In this document: one piece after another, positions 1 through 9,255 of the stretch
Layout of the letters: every line of letters starts with the position of its first letter
How positions within the stretch are numbered: the first letter of the stretch is position 1
Source of the DNA: Chara braunii
Taxonomy: Eukaryota > Streptophyta > Charophyceae > Charales > Characeae
Assembly (NCBI GenBank): GCA_003427395.1
Contig: BFEA01000263.1
Location: forward strand, 1,713,041-1,773,585
DNA: 60,545 nt
Reading direction: 5' to 3'
Program-made: the position numbers and the translations under genes
The notes under the pieces: model-generated
Told to the model about the DNA's origin: nothing
The model's input: the letters and a program-made list of their open reading frames with translations, nothing else
The model's database searches: none

Positions 1-835
1 CACTACCTGCATGGGGCACCATTCACGGTGCGCACGGACAACTCTGTTGTCCAGGCTTTTCTGACAAAGCCGAAGCTCACTCCTCGACAGGCTCGCGGGT
101 GGCGCGACCTATCCAAGTTTAGTTTCACCACTGAGCACATCAAGGGTGAGATCGATCGGGTCGCAGATGCCTTATCCTGACGCCCTGACCATAATCTGGA
201 GCAGATCCAGCTCGCTTCCAGCTCGGTCACCACCGTCCACCACTCAGTGACCGATGAGTTTCGCACTCGGTACCCGAACTGCCCCGACTATCGCAACATC
301 CATGCGACCCTTCGGAGTGGCAAAACCATCCCCAACTATTGTCCTGGGGACAACGGTCTTGTGTACTGGCACGGTTCACAGGGCACCAGAGAACCTCGCA
401 TTTGTGTTCCCTCCACTGGACAGCTACGTGTTCGGGCAGTCGCAGAGTTCTATGACCAGGCAGCCTCTGATCATATAGGCTTCCACAAGGTGTTGGCTTG
501 TGTGAGTCGCCTGTGCGTCAGGCTGAAGCACAAGGACTTTGTGAAGGACTACGTCGCAGAGTGTCCCACCTGTCAGGACGTGAACAGTGTGAACCACCTC
601 CCTTATGATTTGCTCCAACCTCTTCCTATCCCTGAGGGTCGTTGGCAGGCCATCAGAATGGACGTTATCGGCCCCCTTGGTCCTCCGACCCCCCGCGGTC
701 ATGATGCTATCCTGGTCGTCGTCGACCACTCCACAAAGCGTACACGCTTTGTTCCGTGTCGCTATGCCATAAGTGCATGTGAGGTTGCCGACATCGTGTT
801 TGACCGAGTCGTGCGTGACCACGACTTACCCCCGC
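1..835 (+). pseudogene. GYP-1 gypsy pol, RNase H end to mid-integrase (5' half)
   Basis: One frame runs from the window edge. Residues 1-58 are the end of a Ty3/gypsy RNase H (TVRTDNSVVQAFL, then KGEIDRVADALS). A spacer follows, then the integrase zinc-binding region with its CPTCQ pair near position 570, then the catalytic core with the first Asp in IRMDVIGPLG. The frame is interrupted only by TGA at 178-180, where relatives read CGA (Arg) in the ALSRRPDH motif. It stops abruptly at 835, just before the second catalytic Asp, because BIG-1 is inserted there; the remainder resumes at 19612. The 5' part (gag, protease, RT) lies outside the window. Seen: motifs and junction. Known: such proteins reverse-transcribe and integrate retrotransposon copies. 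Confidence 0.9.
832..835. other. BIG-1 target-site duplication, left copy
   Basis: The bases ccgc abut the left LTR and recur at 19612-19615 just after the right LTR. Four to five bp is the usual size for gypsy-type integrases. Removing the element and one copy keeps the GYP-1 integrase in frame across the junction. Confidence 0.75.
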
Positions 836-1336
836 TGTCGGGCGGCTCCGATACTACGCCGCCCTTTACTTTCTATGAGAAGACACACAACGACAACCCC
901 ACTCGACAGTATTCTACCAGACCGGGGTTCATCGACGTGAGGCGGACCAACACCATGACCATCGAGGTCACCGCGGCTTACCGATCATCACCACGGCTTA
1001 CCGATCGTGCGACGAGGCGGCACTCCGAAGGAGCAAGACGGCGGCATCTTTCTTTGACGTTATTTCGCATGGTCGGGACTCGCCCGCACCGATGCGGACC
1101 GATGGTACAATCAAGGGGGGCTACTTTCCCTAGCCAGGGCTCACAGACCATGACACAGGCGGGCGCTACGGGCAAGGGGGCCACTCGGCTGGTTGAATTT
1201 TCCCTTGAAGGGGCGGTCCCGCTAGGACGAGGGGTCCGCCTAGGCCCAATTGATTCGAGACCGATTTTACTTACGGGGCCCAGCCTGGATTTTCCCCTAA
1301 GAACGGCACCGCTGCTGCGTGGGGACCGCATAGGCC

Positions 1337-1374
1337 CTGTCTCTTATACACATCTAGATGTGTATAAGAGACAG
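1337..1374. other. Nextera mate-pair junction adapter (artefact)
   Basis: A perfect 38-bp palindrome made of CTGTCTCTTATACACATCT followed by its reverse complement. This is the Tn5 mosaic end joined to itself, as in circularised mate-pair libraries. It is laboratory sequence left in the assembly and interrupts the left LTR. Confidence 0.98.
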
Positions 1375-1871
1375 CTCGCCGACACCGAGGCAGACCGATG
1401 GTACAATCAAGGGGGCTACTTTACCTAGCCGGGGCTCACCGACCATGACGCAGGCGGGCGCCACGGGCAAGGGGGCCACTCGGCTGGTTGGATTTTCCTT
1501 TGAAGGGGCGGTCCCGCTAGGACGAGGGGTCCGCCTAGGCCCAATTGATTCGAGACCAATTTTACTTACGGGGCGACAAGCCTGTCTCTTATACACATCT
1601 AGATGTGTATAAGAGACAGGGTCGGACCTCACCGACACCGAGGCAGACCAATGGTACAATCAAGGGGGCTACTTTACCTAGCCGGGGCTCACCGACCATG
1701 ACGCAGGCGGGCGCTACGGGCAAGGGGGCCACTCGGCTGGTTGGATTTTCCCTTGAAGGGGCGGTCCCGCTAGGACGAGGGGTCCGCCTAGGCCCAATTG
1801 ATTCGAGACCAATTTTACTTACGGGGCCAGCCTGGATTTTCCATTAAGAACGGCACCGCTGCTGCGTGGGG
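1375..1871 (+). repeat. Adapter-separated extra copies of an LTR segment
   Basis: The segment starting near 'accgatggtacaatcaag' is present three times in the left LTR (from about 1093, 1398 and 1643) but essentially once in the right LTR, apart from the N join at 16650. Because the copies are separated by adapters, two of them are most likely chimeric reads built into the contig and not real tandem copies. Confidence 0.75.
1582..1619. other. Second Nextera junction adapter (artefact)
   Basis: Identical 38-bp junction adapter to the one at 1337-1374. The flanking LTR pieces are chimeric: the left side stops at 'gggcgacaag' and the right side restarts earlier in the LTR. Confidence 0.98.
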
Positions 1872-2859
1872 ACCACATAGGCCCGGGCAGGCCTGGGACA
1901 GGCTCGAGGACAGTTGCGGTACCAGGGCGCTGCAAAGGGCCCAGTTCCCAACTGGAAGGCCTTTTCCGCCGGGGACCTTTCGAGAGCCCAATCAGGCCCG
2001 GGCATAGGCCCGGTACCGGGGCGCTGCAAGTTGTCAGCTGCCTCGGTGCACCCAAAGCCGGGACACACACTTGTGAGGAGGGCCCGGCAGAGTACTTAAG
2101 CTTAATTGGGCTCAGACGTGGGACATTCGGCACATGCGAGGACATAGGCGCACGGGACTGGAGGCGCACTGGACTTCAGGCGCACGGATGGGAGGCATGC
2201 ACAGGATACGACCGGGAGCGAAGCGCACTGCAGAGGAGACGAGCGCAGGGCACTTCTCGGAGGAGACTTCAGGTGTGCGGTGACGGGCGCACAGGGGGAG
2301 GTGACTTCACACACGGGCGAACGGGGAACGCACGGAGACATCCGCGCACGGGCAGGGGAGAGTTGTGGAGCACTCGTGCACGTTCTCGCGCACTCGCGCG
2401 CGGATAGAGGAGAGCTTCGGGGGACTTGCGCGCACCAGCACACACAAGCTCGCGCTCCCGCACGAGCTGCAGGACTCACCGAAGCGGGAGAAAACACCTG
2501 CGCGCGCACACGCTGCGTCCCTGCGGAGACCGAACGGACACCGTACGCCATCACGCACACCCACATGGAGTAGCGGAAGCAGACACGAGGGACGTGCAAG
2601 ATTCGAGAATCCATTCTTCGGCGGGCGTGGACGAGGAAGGGCGCGTCAGAACACTTCTCAAGGTGGCACCTTTGGACGTGCATGTATCAGGGGCGGCCCG
2701 ATCGAACCGGCTCCTGGCGCGCTGAATGGGGTGAGCGACCGAACTGAGCCTTTGGGACACCGACCGAACTGAGCCTTTGGGACACCGACCGAAACACCGA
2801 ACTGAGACAGAGCCGTGAAGGGGAGGGGGCTCTCCGAACCAGGCTCGACGAAGGAGCGC

Positions 2860-3660
2860 TTTACGGGAGGGCATTTCACCGGAAGGACGCTCTACCGAAG
2901 GGCACGCTACTGAGGGACCACTTTGCTTGAGGGGCACATTACCGAAGGGCACTCCACCGGAAGGGCACTCTACCGAAGGGTATTTTACGGAAGGGGAGTT
3001 TCACGAAGGGGCATTTTACCATGACAGCATTTACCGGGCAGACGCGTTTGCCGAGCGGATACATTTACCGGGCAGACATTTGCCGAACGGATACATTTAC
3101 CGGGCAGACACTCACCGGGCGGGCACTTACCGAACGAGCATTTACCGGGCGGATACCTACCGAACGGGCATTTACCGGGTGGAATCTTTTACCGAGCGGA
3201 CATTTGACCGTGCGGGTACTTAACCGAGTGGGTACTTCACCGAGCAGACATTATTACTGTGCGGGTACTTAACCGAGTGGGTACTCCACCGAGCGGACCT
3301 TTTTACCGTGAGGGTACTTAACCGAGTGGGTACTTCACCGAGCGGACATTTTTACCGTGTGGATATTTTACCGAGTGGGTACTTCACCGAGCTGACATTT
3401 TTATCGAGCGGGCACTCTACCGAAGGGGCACATTACCGGGGCACCTTAGCGAACGGGCACTATCCCGAAGGGGTACCTTTTGTGAAGGAGGCCTTCCGAA
3501 GAGGCACGACCGATGGGGGCTTCTCGAGCGGGTACTTTCGTGAAGCGGGCTTTCTGAAGGGGTACTTTCGCGAAGTGGGCTTTCCGAAGGGGTACGTCCG
3601 AAGGGGGCTTCTCGAGCGGGTACTTTCGTGAAGCAGGCTTTCCGAAGGGGAACTTTCGTG
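2860..3660 (+). repeat. LTR minisatellite with 'accgagcgg' core, left copy
   Basis: Dozens of degenerate units of roughly 15-21 bp built on 'ttaccgggcggatac', 'accgagtgggtacttc' and, toward the end, 'gaaggggtactttcgtgaag'. Units are near multiples of three, so long open frames appear by chance on both strands. The same array is at 18300-19145 in the right LTR. I do not call any protein here. Confidence 0.85.
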
Positions 3661-4147
3661 GAGTGGCTTTCCAAAGGGGTACACCCGAACTATGGTCACG
3701 GTGGATCTGGAGCTTTGGCCCGATGGGCGAGGGAGGCTACTTCCAACACTGAGAGTTCGAGCACGGTCCCTTGGGATCGATGTGCACAGTACAGGCGACA
3801 CCCAATCGAGAGGAGGATTAGGCGACGTTTGTTGACTAGGTCTATAGGGACTCAGACGGACTTCCCAGACACAGGAGCGAGGTGTACGGCTGAGGCCGGA
3901 ACGAGTGTTTGACACCCCATTGTCTTGGACTGAATGCAACTACTTCTATTATTTCTGCCAGACATTGTTTCATGAGTTCCTTCTCGCATTGGTCACGGTC
4001 GGCTACGGTACTTGTATTTGTTGATGTGGACTGACATGTATTGTGCAGGTTACAGGAGCCCCGACCGACCCTCCCGCGGGTGACAGACGCGGCGCGAGAC
4101 ATAGGGTTCGGACGGCGTGCCGACAGACCCCTTCTACCGGTCGACAG

Positions 4148-4165
4148 TGGCGCCGTTGTCGGGGA
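4148..4165 (+). promoter_or_regulatory. BIG-1 primer-binding site (tRNA-Asp type)
   Basis: Starts one base after the left LTR and reads tggcgccgttgtcgggga. It is complementary to the 3' end of plant tRNA-Asp over 18 nt with one mismatch. Reverse transcription of the minus strand would start here. Confidence 0.88.
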
Positions 4166-5032
4166 AGGTTGCCTCTCGGGACTTCGGTCCGCCTGTAACC
4201 GCGGGGAGGTGAGAGGATCAGGACAGGGATATGACTGGAACAGGGCAGACGAGAGGAGGATAGTCAGCTCGACAATGATCGGAGTGTGCAGGTGAGACGT
4301 TGGACAGTACGAGCACGAGCGGGCAGACGACACCCCCACCGACTCATGATCGACGTCCTCTGGTAAGACTGTGATTTCTGCATCTTGTGATTTTTGCTGA
4401 TTCCTGCTTTTTCTTGTTTTTCATGCATTTCACTTCTGTCGCACTCCTTGTGGTCGAGAGATGTTATTCTGATTTTCCCTATCCTTTGGTCAGTCCATCC
4501 TGATATTGATTCTAAGAGAGAGAATCGTGAGCAGGGGATGTCTTGAAGGGACTGAAGGGGAGGGGAGAAGCGCCCCGGATTTGCAAGGAGTTGGGCAGGG
4601 ACTAGATAGGTTAGTCGATTCTGATGGATAGCAGGGGGGATTGATTCACAGCACGAGTCGGGATGTGACACCATGCCTGAGGTGGGCCGAGTAGAGGCAT
4701 GGATAGGAGTGAGGATGCACGAGTGAGACACCGCCTCCTTATTCGCGTATGACTTCGGTCCACCCTAGAGCACATGAGTTGGTCGGCTCGTGCTCAGGTC
4801 GCGACAGGGAAGGTAGGCCAGCGACGATGGCACATTGATCCGACCTCCTTCTTGACACGAGGGTAGGTAGAGATACGCCAGAGGGCGGTTCTCTTCTAGG
4901 CCTGTTGACGTCTTGAAGGGATACAGGGGTGATCAGAGGAGGCCTGCCGTGGGGGTCTGTGAGCTCAACAGTCTGAGAGTGGCACAGGGAGTGACAATCT
5001 GAGAGAGAACCGTTTTTTTTTTTTGCTTAGGA
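4166..5032 (+). promoter_or_regulatory. BIG-1 leader with a possible intron (4363-5030)
   Basis: No coding frame is seen. A good 5' splice site (ctctg|gtaagact, GT at 4363) and a strong 3' splice site (12-T run then gcttag, ending at 5030) bracket most of the leader. The first ATG follows two bases later at 5033. A leader intron would bring that ATG close to the LTR transcript start. This is inferred from splice-site consensus only. Confidence 0.4.
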
Positions 5033-6834
5033 ATGGTTTACATTGAATCAGAGTCTCAAGTACATCTCGTTCAACGGAGCGGCTTCTGTGACGTCATTAG
5101 TCTTCCGTTGGAAGGATCGAGCAAGTATAGGCCATCTGAACAGCGAGGTCTAGTCATACGCGAGGGCGTCTTCCTGTGGGTGAGAATTGAGGCGGAGCCT
5201 AGAGTGTGTGTTAGAAGGGACAAGGCTAGCGAACCTCTTCGCGCAGAAGTGAACGTTAGACTATATCTCTCAGAGGAGGAGTGGAGGTATCTAGTGATAG
5301 AGACTGCCCGTCGTTGTCACACTCTCTTATGCCTGACATCATTAGCACGTAGATTCGGTGCGAGAGTGTTCAGTGAGTTTGTGGAGAGGAGCGGAGCTGA
5401 TTCGGTAGCCTTTTACACGGTGCGTTTTGCGTACGACTGGAAGCTCCCTAGAGCTACGTCTGTCAGAGCGGTTATCGTTCCTAGATTCCTCACAGGAGTA
5501 GTCTTTGGCGATGAGGAAAGACATCAGAGGCTACTCGTTGTAATGCACAGGGCAACACAGTTTAGGATAACTGCCGTCGAGCTAGCCTGGTTACTTACTT
5601 ACTGTCTAGACCGAGTGATTCCCACACGTAGACAGTTGCGCAAAATCGTGTTCAGGGTCAGAGGCGAGGTAAGGAGAGTGGAGACAAGTGGGGAAATAGA
5701 CAGGGGCAGGATTTTAGACGGGAGCTCCGCGGACGACTAGATGCCTCACGACGAGATAGAGCACCCAGTTGAGCTTTGCCACTTCGACTATAGGGAACCC
5801 GAGTTCATTGGAGAAGATTGGGTGGAATTTACCTTACCCGGGCAAGCTGTCAGTCGAGGATGTCAAGATAAAGTAGATAAGGAGTGGAGATTTATCCTGT
5901 TGAGGCCGGGGGTCTGGTTGCTGGTCGCGCCCCAGGTAGGGTGTGAGTTCGACAGGGGAGGCAGGTTAATAGAAGAATCCCTGGAATTGGCGGTCAGAGG
6001 TTTCCTCTACTATCAGTCTTTCGTTCTAGCGGACATAGTTTTCCAAGCCGTAGAACGAAGACGGTGGGATCGGGTCTTAGGGGTAATTCCGAGTCTCGAC
6101 TCTCATACTTTGGCAGACAAGGTAACAGCGTGACGCATACTGCAGGAAGTGGTCGACAAGCTAAGGGGGAAGGAACGCTGCTACGACAGGGACTATAGGT
6201 CGGTAGTGGTCTCGCTTCGACTGGCTAGAGAAGGGTTCTTGCCCCAACCCGAACAAGCTTTGAGGCTGCCCGTCCCGGGTTTTGTCTTGGAAGGCTTTCT
6301 AGGGGGGCTTGGCCGCCTTATTGAGGTCTATCGAGCCTTCCTCGAGATTAGAAACCTTTTGAGGAACAGTGACGAAGATCACGCCTACTATGCGCTCTGG
6401 AAGGAAGGGCCCAGGTTTGGGGAGTCGGCTTTAGAATTGGTAGAGCTAATTAGAGTTATTTCACCTAGAGGTCTCAGAGAGGCGCCAAGGTTTGATAAAC
6501 CGGCCGAGCTCTGGACCGCTTTTGATGAGCCCTGAGGGAGCCGCCGAGCCACCTAGCTGGTATAGCCGAGTTATACGGGACTCCTAGCTACGACTCGTCG
6601 GTTAGGGAAGGGTCACTCATTGGGTTCTTCAAACTCCGGACATACTACGAAGGGACAGAGGCAGTAAACGACGAGGACATAGAGTACGGGGAAGAAGATT
6701 GGGATCTAGCCGAGTGGGAACGATTAAGGGACGAGGACCGTGAAGAGTGGGAAGATGCCGCAGATTTTCCTGAGGAAAGGGTGGGGTACTTCAGGAGCGC
6801 TACCGAAATAGAAGATTATGTCGAGGGACGATGA
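5033..6834 (+). pseudogene. BIG-1 pre-gag frame A, unknown protein (~600 codons, broken)
   Basis: Starts at the ATG just after the putative splice acceptor. One reading frame continues to 6535 through in-frame TAG (5738) and TGA (6131). A shift at about 6526-6535 moves to a frame with no ATG that stays open to 6834. The order is: N-terminal part (235 aa), a second block (130 aa) starting directly after the TAG, a third block rich in Leu/Arg, and a very acidic tail (EDIEYGEEDWDLAEWE). The first and second blocks each contain a 'R-x-G-V-F/W-L-x-V' stretch followed by a similar run (REGVFLWV and RPGVWLLV), so an internal duplication is possible. I recognise no family and no membrane segment. Either one decayed 600-residue protein or several short ones; the shared frame favours the former. 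Confidence 0.55.
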
Positions 6835-6860
6835 CCACGACTGGGGGTCCGGATGAGCCT

Positions 6861-6915
6861 AGAGTGACCTCGGTGAAACTGCCTGTGTAGAGTGACCTCG
6901 GTGAAACTGCCTGTG
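6861..6915 (+). repeat. 28-bp tandem duplication
   Basis: Two adjacent copies of agagtgacctcggtgaaact plus eight more bases, identical except for the last position. It lies between frame A and the first PYE-domain frame, in a stretch with no coding frame. Confidence 0.9.
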
Positions 6916-6961
6916 AGGAGAAGGCGTAGAAGGGCAACGATAAGAAGATAGGGAATGGAAA

Positions 6962-7294
6962 ATGTCAAGTTATTGCCCTAGGGTCACAGCGGCCCTAGAC
7001 GCCTTAGTCCCTATTACTAGCGGGGGGGCGTTTCCTTACAAAATAGAAAGTTGTATATCGCTGGAGGAACGCCACGCTCCTGGGAAAGCCTATGTCCTTG
7101 TGGTAAAACACCTTGATACAGGGGAGTACGATATTAGGCCCTATATACCTCTATTGAGAGAGAGGGGAACTGACTCATCACCGGTCCTATTCTATGGGGT
7201 TCCAGAACCTAGTCTACCTGACAGTTTTACTCACGGCAAGAACTGGGAGCCTTTAATTAATATGGCGCTCAGAACAAGGAGTTGGGGTCAGTAA
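6962..7294 (+). CDS. PYE-domain protein, copy 1 (unknown family, shortened)
   Basis: 110 residues from ATG to TAA. It contains FPYKIESC, then KAYVLVV, then EYDIRPYIPLLRER, and ends FYGVPEPSLP...NWEPLINMALRTR. The same order of motifs is found in the frames at 7585-8152 and 8538-8999. Compared with those it lacks the central GRCWQRA block, consistent with an internal deletion. The next ATG (7297) follows the stop by two bases. I recognise no known family; the pattern suggests a small soluble alpha/beta protein. Role unknown. Its position in the long pre-gag region implies a retroelement accessory function (inference). Confidence 0.5.
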   Translation: MSSYCPRVTAALDALVPITSGGAFPYKIESCISLEERHAPGKAYVLVVKHLDTGEYDIRPYIPLLRERGTDSSPVLFYGVPEPSLPDSFTHGKNWEPLINMALRTRSWGQ

Positions 7295-7296
7295 GG

Positions 7297-7566
7297 ATGT
7301 CGGGTCTTAGGGAACAATTCTCCTTCAGGGCTATCGTGGAAGAGAGAATGGTAAAAGTTGAGGGCACCCTCCGAATTCCTGATGTAGATCTCTTTGGGTT
7401 CGAAGAGCTTGAACTCATACAACCTTATTTGGATCGTATGAGGGAGTCGACTTTGAGGATAATTACCAACCAAACCGAGATCAGTTATGTACTGAAAGTG
7501 GAAGGACTAGGGACCTCTGGGAGAAAATACTATCGTCTGGTCAGGGAACAAGCCCGGTTGTGTTAG
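7297..7566 (+). CDS. Small pre-gag protein b1 (unknown)
   Basis: 89 residues starting at ATG 7297, two bases after the previous stop. Sequence features: FSFRAIVEERMVKVEG, an amphipathic middle (LFGFEELELIQPYLDRM), then TEISYVLKVEGL. The hydrophobic pattern (strand, helix, strand) is loosely shared with the frames at 8980-9255 and 9511-9747, which also follow or trail a PYE-domain frame. Similarity is weak and judged by eye. No known domain recognised. Confidence 0.4.
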   Translation: MSGLREQFSFRAIVEERMVKVEGTLRIPDVDLFGFEELELIQPYLDRMRESTLRIITNQTEISYVLKVEGLGTSGRKYYRLVREQARLC

Positions 7567-7584
7567 GCGGGCGTGGCCAAAAAA

Positions 7585-8152
7585 ATGTTGGGTTATGAAC
7601 GAGTAAGGCATAAGAAGTCTGCAGAGAAACTTGAAGAGTGGGATAACAAGATCATCGCTGGGAACCGACCGCCGCAAAAGAAGTTTGATGCGGTGTGTGC
7701 ATCCTTGAGTACCCTAGGAAGAAGGGAGGAATTTCCGTATGAGGTGGAGGCCTATGAGATGGTCGACAACGCATGGGAACTAAGCCGGCTCTATGTTATG
7801 GCCCCGCGCTTCCTAGGGACTGAGGTAAAAGACGTATGCATTTACTTACCAACGGAGAGGTCGGAAGATTTAGTGTACGGACGTTGCTGGCAAAGAGCGA
7901 GAGAAGTGGTAGAGGTCGGAAGATTTAGTGTACGGACGTTGTTGGCAAAGAGCGAGAGAAGTGGTAGAGATCGAGAAGGATAGGCTCCTTTCCTTAAAGA
8001 AAGAAGTCGCTTGGAGTACCGACATCAGGGTCTTTGAAGACTTGCCTAGACCGTGGATTCCTTTCGGAGCGTTGATAGGTATCGGTCGAGGTCTAATAAT
8101 TGATTTCATAAACCGACACCATAAACCGAATGGCCAGAGGGAAAGAGAATAG
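7585..8152 (+). pseudogene. PYE-domain protein, copy 2 (frameshifted by a duplication)
   Basis: From ATG 7585 the frame encodes a basic N-terminus, FPYEVEAYEMV, LYVMAP, KDVCIYLPTER and YGRCWQRAREVVE. A 55-bp tandem duplication (second copy 7913-7967) then throws it out of frame, ending at 7983. The frame that follows the duplication (to 8152) supplies the rest: DRLLSLKKEVAWSTDIRVF, LPRPWIPF and a C-terminal helix. Motif order matches copy 3 (8538-8999), so the intact length was probably about 170 residues. GTG 7573 could be an alternative start, but ATG is preferred in a eukaryote. No known family. Confidence 0.55.
7858..7967 (+). repeat. 55-bp tandem duplication inside PYE copy 2
   Basis: The block beginning aggtcggaagatttagtgta occurs at 7858 and 7913; the copies differ by one base (ttgctgg versus ttgttgg). 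55 is not a multiple of three, so it is the cause of the frameshift. Confidence 0.92.
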
Positions 8153-8459
8153 ACAGCCTAGGGGGGATATAACAAGTGAACTAAGACAGCGTGGCCGTGA
8201 TAGGTGGAGGTCCCAAGAGCTGCTAAGACTTTTGACGGAATGGACCCAAGAGGACTTGCGTACTCTAGGCATGACAATCTGTAGGAGAGTTCGATCTGAT
8301 GAAACAGGGTTGATGGAGATTAAGAGAGGAACCTCTTGCCTATGAGATCAAGAAGGGGAACTCTACCTTGACACAGGCCTGTTCGGAATAGAAGGTGAGC
8401 ACGAGATAAGAGATGACAGAGGAAGATTGATTGGAATCATGAGGGCAGTGAAGAATTAG
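8130..8459 (+). pseudogene. Pre-gag frame b2 (unknown, one internal TGA)
   Basis: ATG at 8130 overlaps the end of PYE copy 2. It encodes a charged protein (MARGKENRQPRGD..., then WTQEDLRTLGMTICRRVR) up to TGA at 8343-8345. The same frame continues open for another 37 codons (DQEGELYLDTGLFGIEGE...) to TAG 8457. Its place between PYE copies 2 and 3 matches b1 between copies 1 and 2, but sequence similarity to b1 is not convincing. Confidence 0.35.
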
Positions 8460-8537
8460 TGCAAGGGAGACTAAAAGAGAGAAAGTTTCCAAGATCAAAA
8501 GCAGGATTAGGGGTCATGCTAAGGGAGTTGACCAAGG

Positions 8538-8999
8538 ATGAGGAGATGTAGGAGGCTAGAGGAGGGGAAGTCGAGGAAGTTGGTCCGTTCCCTTAACTCT
8601 ATATCGAAGAGAGTAGTGATCCCATATGAGATCGTGAGATACGAAGGTCTAAAGAGTCAGGGATGGGGGATTGATGGTATGTATGTCATCACCTACTACT
8701 TCATCAACCTTGATGAGTATGATGTGGGAATATACGTGCCGCAACATAGGTTTAAAGAAGACGAAAAAGGTCGTTGTTGGCAACGGGCCTCGAACATAGT
8801 GCATGACGAGAAAAGAAGACTCCAACAATTAAGGGCGAATTTCTCGTGGAGTACCTACGTTAGGCCTTTCATTGGAATACCGTCGCCGCCAGTTGAAGGG
8901 CTTACGCTCGCTAACAATGAATGGTCGGCCATAATAGACCTCGTATGGAAGGTGAAGAGGGCACAAGACGAACTCAATAATGCCGGGAGCAGTAACTGA
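8538..8999 (+). CDS. PYE-domain protein, copy 3 (best preserved, 153 aa)
   Basis: Uninterrupted from ATG to TGA. Layout: basic N-terminal helix (residues 1-28), VIPYEIVRYEGL (~30-42), GMYVITYYFINLDEYDVGIYVPQHR (55-80, two segments), GRCWQRASNIVHDEKRRLQQLR (~87-108), FSWSTYVRPFIGIPSPP (112-128), C-terminal helix. Shared with copy 2: PYE-V/I, YV, DV-x-IY-L/V-P, GRCWQRA, WST-x-x-R-x-F. An invariant Cys/Trp pair in GRCWQ and the WST motif could mark a functional site. There are no zinc-finger spacings or transmembrane segments. The protein family is unknown to me. The following ATG (8980) overlaps its last 20 bases. Confidence 0.6.
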   Translation: MRRCRRLEEGKSRKLVRSLNSISKRVVIPYEIVRYEGLKSQGWGIDGMYVITYYFINLDEYDVGIYVPQHRFKEDEKGRCWQRASNIVHDEKRRLQQLRANFSWSTYVRPFIGIPSPPVEGLTLANNEWSAIIDLVWKVKRAQDELNNAGSSN

Positions 9000-9255
9000 T
9001 GAAGAGGAAGTGAATCAGGTATCCTTCGCAGAGACTATAACTTTGATTATTCGGATCCAAACCTCTAGAGCATTAGACACATTAGATTGTCGACGATTGG
9101 CACAAGAAGCTATACAGCGAGAAAGACCAAGGACACTAGCACAAGTTAGAACAGAGAATCGCATAGCCTACAGTGTGATGATCTGGGCCGAGAGATGGAT
9201 GAAGTGCGAGATAGAGAAGGAAGAGACAATTCGAGAAGCACGAACACACGTGTAA
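8980..9255 (+). CDS. Small pre-gag protein b3 (unknown)
   Basis: 91 residues; its ATG lies inside the end of PYE copy 3. Pattern: VSFAETITLIIRIQ (strand), LDCRRLAQEAIQRE (helix), RIAYSVMIWAERW (strand), charged tail. The strand-helix-strand pattern resembles b1 and b4. The next ATG (9195) again overlaps its end. Compact overlaps like this are unusual for a eukaryotic mRNA; the pieces may also be exons or frameshifted remnants of one longer protein. Confidence 0.4.
   Translation: MPGAVTDEEEVNQVSFAETITLIIRIQTSRALDTLDCRRLAQEAIQRERPRTLAQVRTENRIAYSVMIWAERWMKCEIEKEETIREARTHV

Larger units (their letters stand above)
836..4146 (+). repeat. BIG-1 left LTR (about 3.31 kb)
   Basis: Direct copy of 16271-19611, beginning TG and ending CA. 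It is GC-rich, and its distal third is a degenerate minisatellite. Compared with the right LTR it lacks a roughly 550-bp block (17376-17928). It contains extra copies of a ~240-bp segment at 1375-1871, separated by sequencing adapters, so its true length is uncertain. Confidence 0.9.

Noticed and set aside
424-822. 132-codon antisense frame over the GYP-1 integrase
   Set aside because: Shadow of the conserved plus-strand coding sequence.
1354-1847. Frames reading through the adapter palindromes
   Set aside because: They contain translated Nextera adapter (SYTHLDVYKRQ), so they are laboratory sequence, not genes.
2927-3631. Several ~100-codon frames in the LTR minisatellite, also at 18386-19285
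   Set aside because: They follow from repeat units of near-3n length and low stop content. Open on both strands, no ATG context or domain; composition artefact.
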